From Paenibacillus agricola (lineage in GTDB: Bacteria; Bacillota; Bacilli; Paenibacillales; NBRC-103111): a DNA stretch of 64,000 nucleotides. The stretch lies in assembly GCF_011440305.1 (NCBI RefSeq), contig NZ_JAAOIW010000014.1:62001-126000 (forward strand), given 5' to 3'. This document shows positions 62,735-64,000 of the stretch, piece by piece; the stretch's first letter is position 1, and every line of letters begins with the position of its first letter. The notes under the pieces were generated by a model. That model did no database searches. It was not told the origin of the DNA and worked only from the letters and a program-made list of their open reading frames with translations. The position numbers were made by a program, and so were the translations under genes.

Positions 62735-63784
62735 ATGTCTACGAAATTAAGAGCGGCTATAATTGGGGCAACAGGGTACGGTGGGGTGGAGCTTATTCGT
62801 TTGCTGCTGACACATCCTCATGTGGAAATCACATCGGTTATTTCTTCATCCAACGCGGGTGCGCCGATTGCAGACAGTTATCCACATTTGAATCAAATTG
62901 TACAGGACACACTCGATGCTATTGATGTGGGACTGATTAAAGATAAAGCGGATGTCGTGTTTCTGGCGACGCCTCATGGTGTTGCGGGTGAATTGGCGCC
63001 TAAGCTGCTGGAAGCTGGTTTGAAGGTTGTTGATCTTTCCGGTGATTTCCGTTTGAAGTCCGGCGAAGTGTATGAAAAATGGTATAAGCACAAACCCGCT
63101 GATCCGGCTTATGTGGCTAAGGCTGTGTACGGACTGTCTGAAGTGTTTGGCGAAGAGGTCAAGGGCTCTGAACTGATCTCCAATCCAGGCTGCTTTCCTA
63201 CAGCTACTTTACTGGGGCTAATGCCTATCGTGAAAAAGGGCTGGGCGGAGCTGGGCTCCATTATTGTGGATGCGAAATCCGGTGTGTCCGGAGCGGGCCG
63301 AGGCTTGGGTTTAGGCGTGCATTTCTCTGAGATTAACGAAAACTTTTTGGCTTATAAAGTGAATAAACACCAGCATACTCCTGAAATTGAACAGGCACTT
63401 AGCCGTGTAGCCGGTGAGGAGGTCATGATCACTTTTACTACACATCTGGTACCGATGACACGTGGGATTTTATCAACGATCTATGTTAATCTGAAAGAGA
63501 AGCATACTGAGGATGAACTTATAAAGCTTTATCGCCATTATTATGAAGGACGGCAGTTTGTACGGATTCGCGACAAAGGCAAATGGCCGGCAACGAAGGA
63601 AGTATGGGGATCCAACTACTGCGACATCGGGATTTCGTTCGATGAGCGTACAGGGCGGCTAACGATTATTTCAGTGATCGACAATATCGTTAAAGGGGCC
63701 GGCGGCCAAGCGGTCCAGAACTTGAATTTAATGATGGGCTGGGATGAAGCGGCAGGGCTCGCTTTCACACCAGTATACCCTTAA
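62735..63784 (+). CDS. argC: N-acetyl-gamma-glutamyl-phosphate reductase
   Basis: Reduces N-acetylglutamyl phosphate to its semialdehyde with NADPH, third step of arginine synthesis. A 349-residue protein with the NAD-binding motif AAIIGATGYGGVELIRLL, the catalytic Cys in SNPGCFPTATLLGL, the conserved HQHTPEIEQ and a C-terminal GAGGQAVQNLNLMMG. ATG 62735 follows GGAGGG by six bases; an upstream in-frame ATG at 62696 lies in the promoter/operator. It leads an argC-argJ unit under the ARG box. Confidence 0.97.
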   Translation: MSTKLRAAIIGATGYGGVELIRLLLTHPHVEITSVISSSNAGAPIADSYPHLNQIVQDTLDAIDVGLIKDKADVVFLATPHGVAGELAPKLLEAGLKVVDLSGDFRLKSGEVYEKWYKHKPADPAYVAKAVYGLSEVFGEEVKGSELISNPGCFPTATLLGLMPIVKKGWAELGSIIVDAKSGVSGAGRGLGLGVHFSEINENFLAYKVNKHQHTPEIEQALSRVAGEEVMITFTTHLVPMTRGILSTIYVNLKEKHTEDELIKLYRHYYEGRQFVRIRDKGKWPATKEVWGSNYCDIGISFDERTGRLTIISVIDNIVKGAGGQAVQNLNLMMGWDEAAGLAFTPVYP

Positions 63785-63811
63785 TGGACCAGATGAGGAG
63801 TAGATGAATAA

Positions 63812-64000
63812 GTGAGTAAGCAAATAAATGATTTATATACGGTCGTGCCCCAAGGCTCGATAACCATGCCCCAAGGCTTTCGCGCTGGAGGCCTGCACTG
63901 CGGTTTGAAAAAAACGAGCCGCTTCGATCTAGGTGTTATTGTATGTGAGGTGCCCGCCCAGGCGGCTGGCGTCTACACGCTGAATGCGTTCCAAGCGGCG
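63812..64000 (+). CDS. argJ: Glutamate N-acetyltransferase / amino-acid N-acetyltransferase ArgJ, N-terminal part
   Basis: The gene runs off the right edge; 63 residues are seen. GFRAGGLHCGLKK and DLGVIVCEVPAQAAGVYTLN are the conserved N-terminal blocks of ArgJ, which recycles the acetyl group from N-acetylornithine to glutamate. GTG 63812 follows GAGGAG by 11 bases; the closer ATG 63804 runs into a stop after three codons. It follows argC by 27 bases, as in many Firmicute arg operons. Confidence 0.92.
   Translation, partial: MSKQINDLYTVVPQGSITMPQGFRAGGLHCGLKKTSRFDLGVIVCEVPAQAAGVYTLNAFQAA

Overview
This window looks like the chromosome of an endospore-forming, flagellated, S-layer-bearing Firmicute of the Paenibacillus type. 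The reasons are an alpha/beta-type small acid-soluble spore protein, an SLH-domain S-layer protein beside csaB, tagA and tagO homologues, DegS/DegU, late-competence genes, and strong AGGAGG ribosome-binding sites with frequent GTG/TTG starts. Every gene I can support lies on the + strand. No tRNA, rRNA, CRISPR array, prophage or insertion sequence was seen.

Layout. (1) 0-8.8 kb: end of a flagellar rod/hook gene, an EpuA-like protein, a CDP-alcohol phosphatidyltransferase, fabZ, an alpha-phosphoglucomutase, then a cell-wall-polymer group (DUF5693-like membrane protein, csaB, tagA, tagO). (2) 8.9-18.0 kb: an S-layer gene with a long leader and tandem in-frame starts, an unknown secreted protein, an SASP, metK, and a secreted phosphodiester glycosidase with a copper-amine-oxidase-like tail. 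(3) 18.1-28.7 kb: degS-degU, comFA-comFC, then yvyF-flgM-flgN-flgK-flgL-yviE-fliW-csrA. (4) 28.8-35.6 kb: a sugar-methyltransferase-like gene and two tandem flagellin genes, each encoding exactly 939 residues. (5) 35.8-53.2 kb: a flagellin glycosylation island with a Maf-type glycosyltransferase, nonulosonate (pseudaminic-acid-type) enzymes, an amidino-group module (HisF-like, N-acetyl sugar amidotransferase, HisH-like), a formyltransferase and other sugar enzymes. (6) 53.2-64 kb: flaG-fliD-fliS-fliT, csp, hpf, secA, prfB with its programmed frameshift, a YitT-family protein, and the start of an arginine operon (argC, argJ).

How the parts fit. CsaB, TagA and TagO are expected to build the pyruvylated wall polymer that holds the SLH domains of the adjacent S-layer protein. 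The flagellar part follows the Bacillus subtilis comF-yvyF-flgM...csrA-hag-flaG-fliD-fliS-fliT-hpf-secA-prfB order, and the glycosylation island sits exactly between the flagellins and flaG. FliW and CsrA are encoded just upstream of the major flagellin, whose leader has a hairpin with a loop GGA plus a GGA-containing Shine-Dalgarno, the layout expected for CsrA repression. SigD-type promoters precede flgM and flaG.

The most unusual part is the island. Besides the pseudaminic-acid core it holds an amidination triad, a Gfo/Idh + DegT + hexapeptide acyltransferase set, two SpsF-like cytidylyltransferases and several proteins I do not recognise. It has an AT-rich core (about 39.8-50.1 kb) whose right edge falls inside the synthase gene. 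It may make a formylated and/or amidinated sugar; the exact product cannot be read from sequence.
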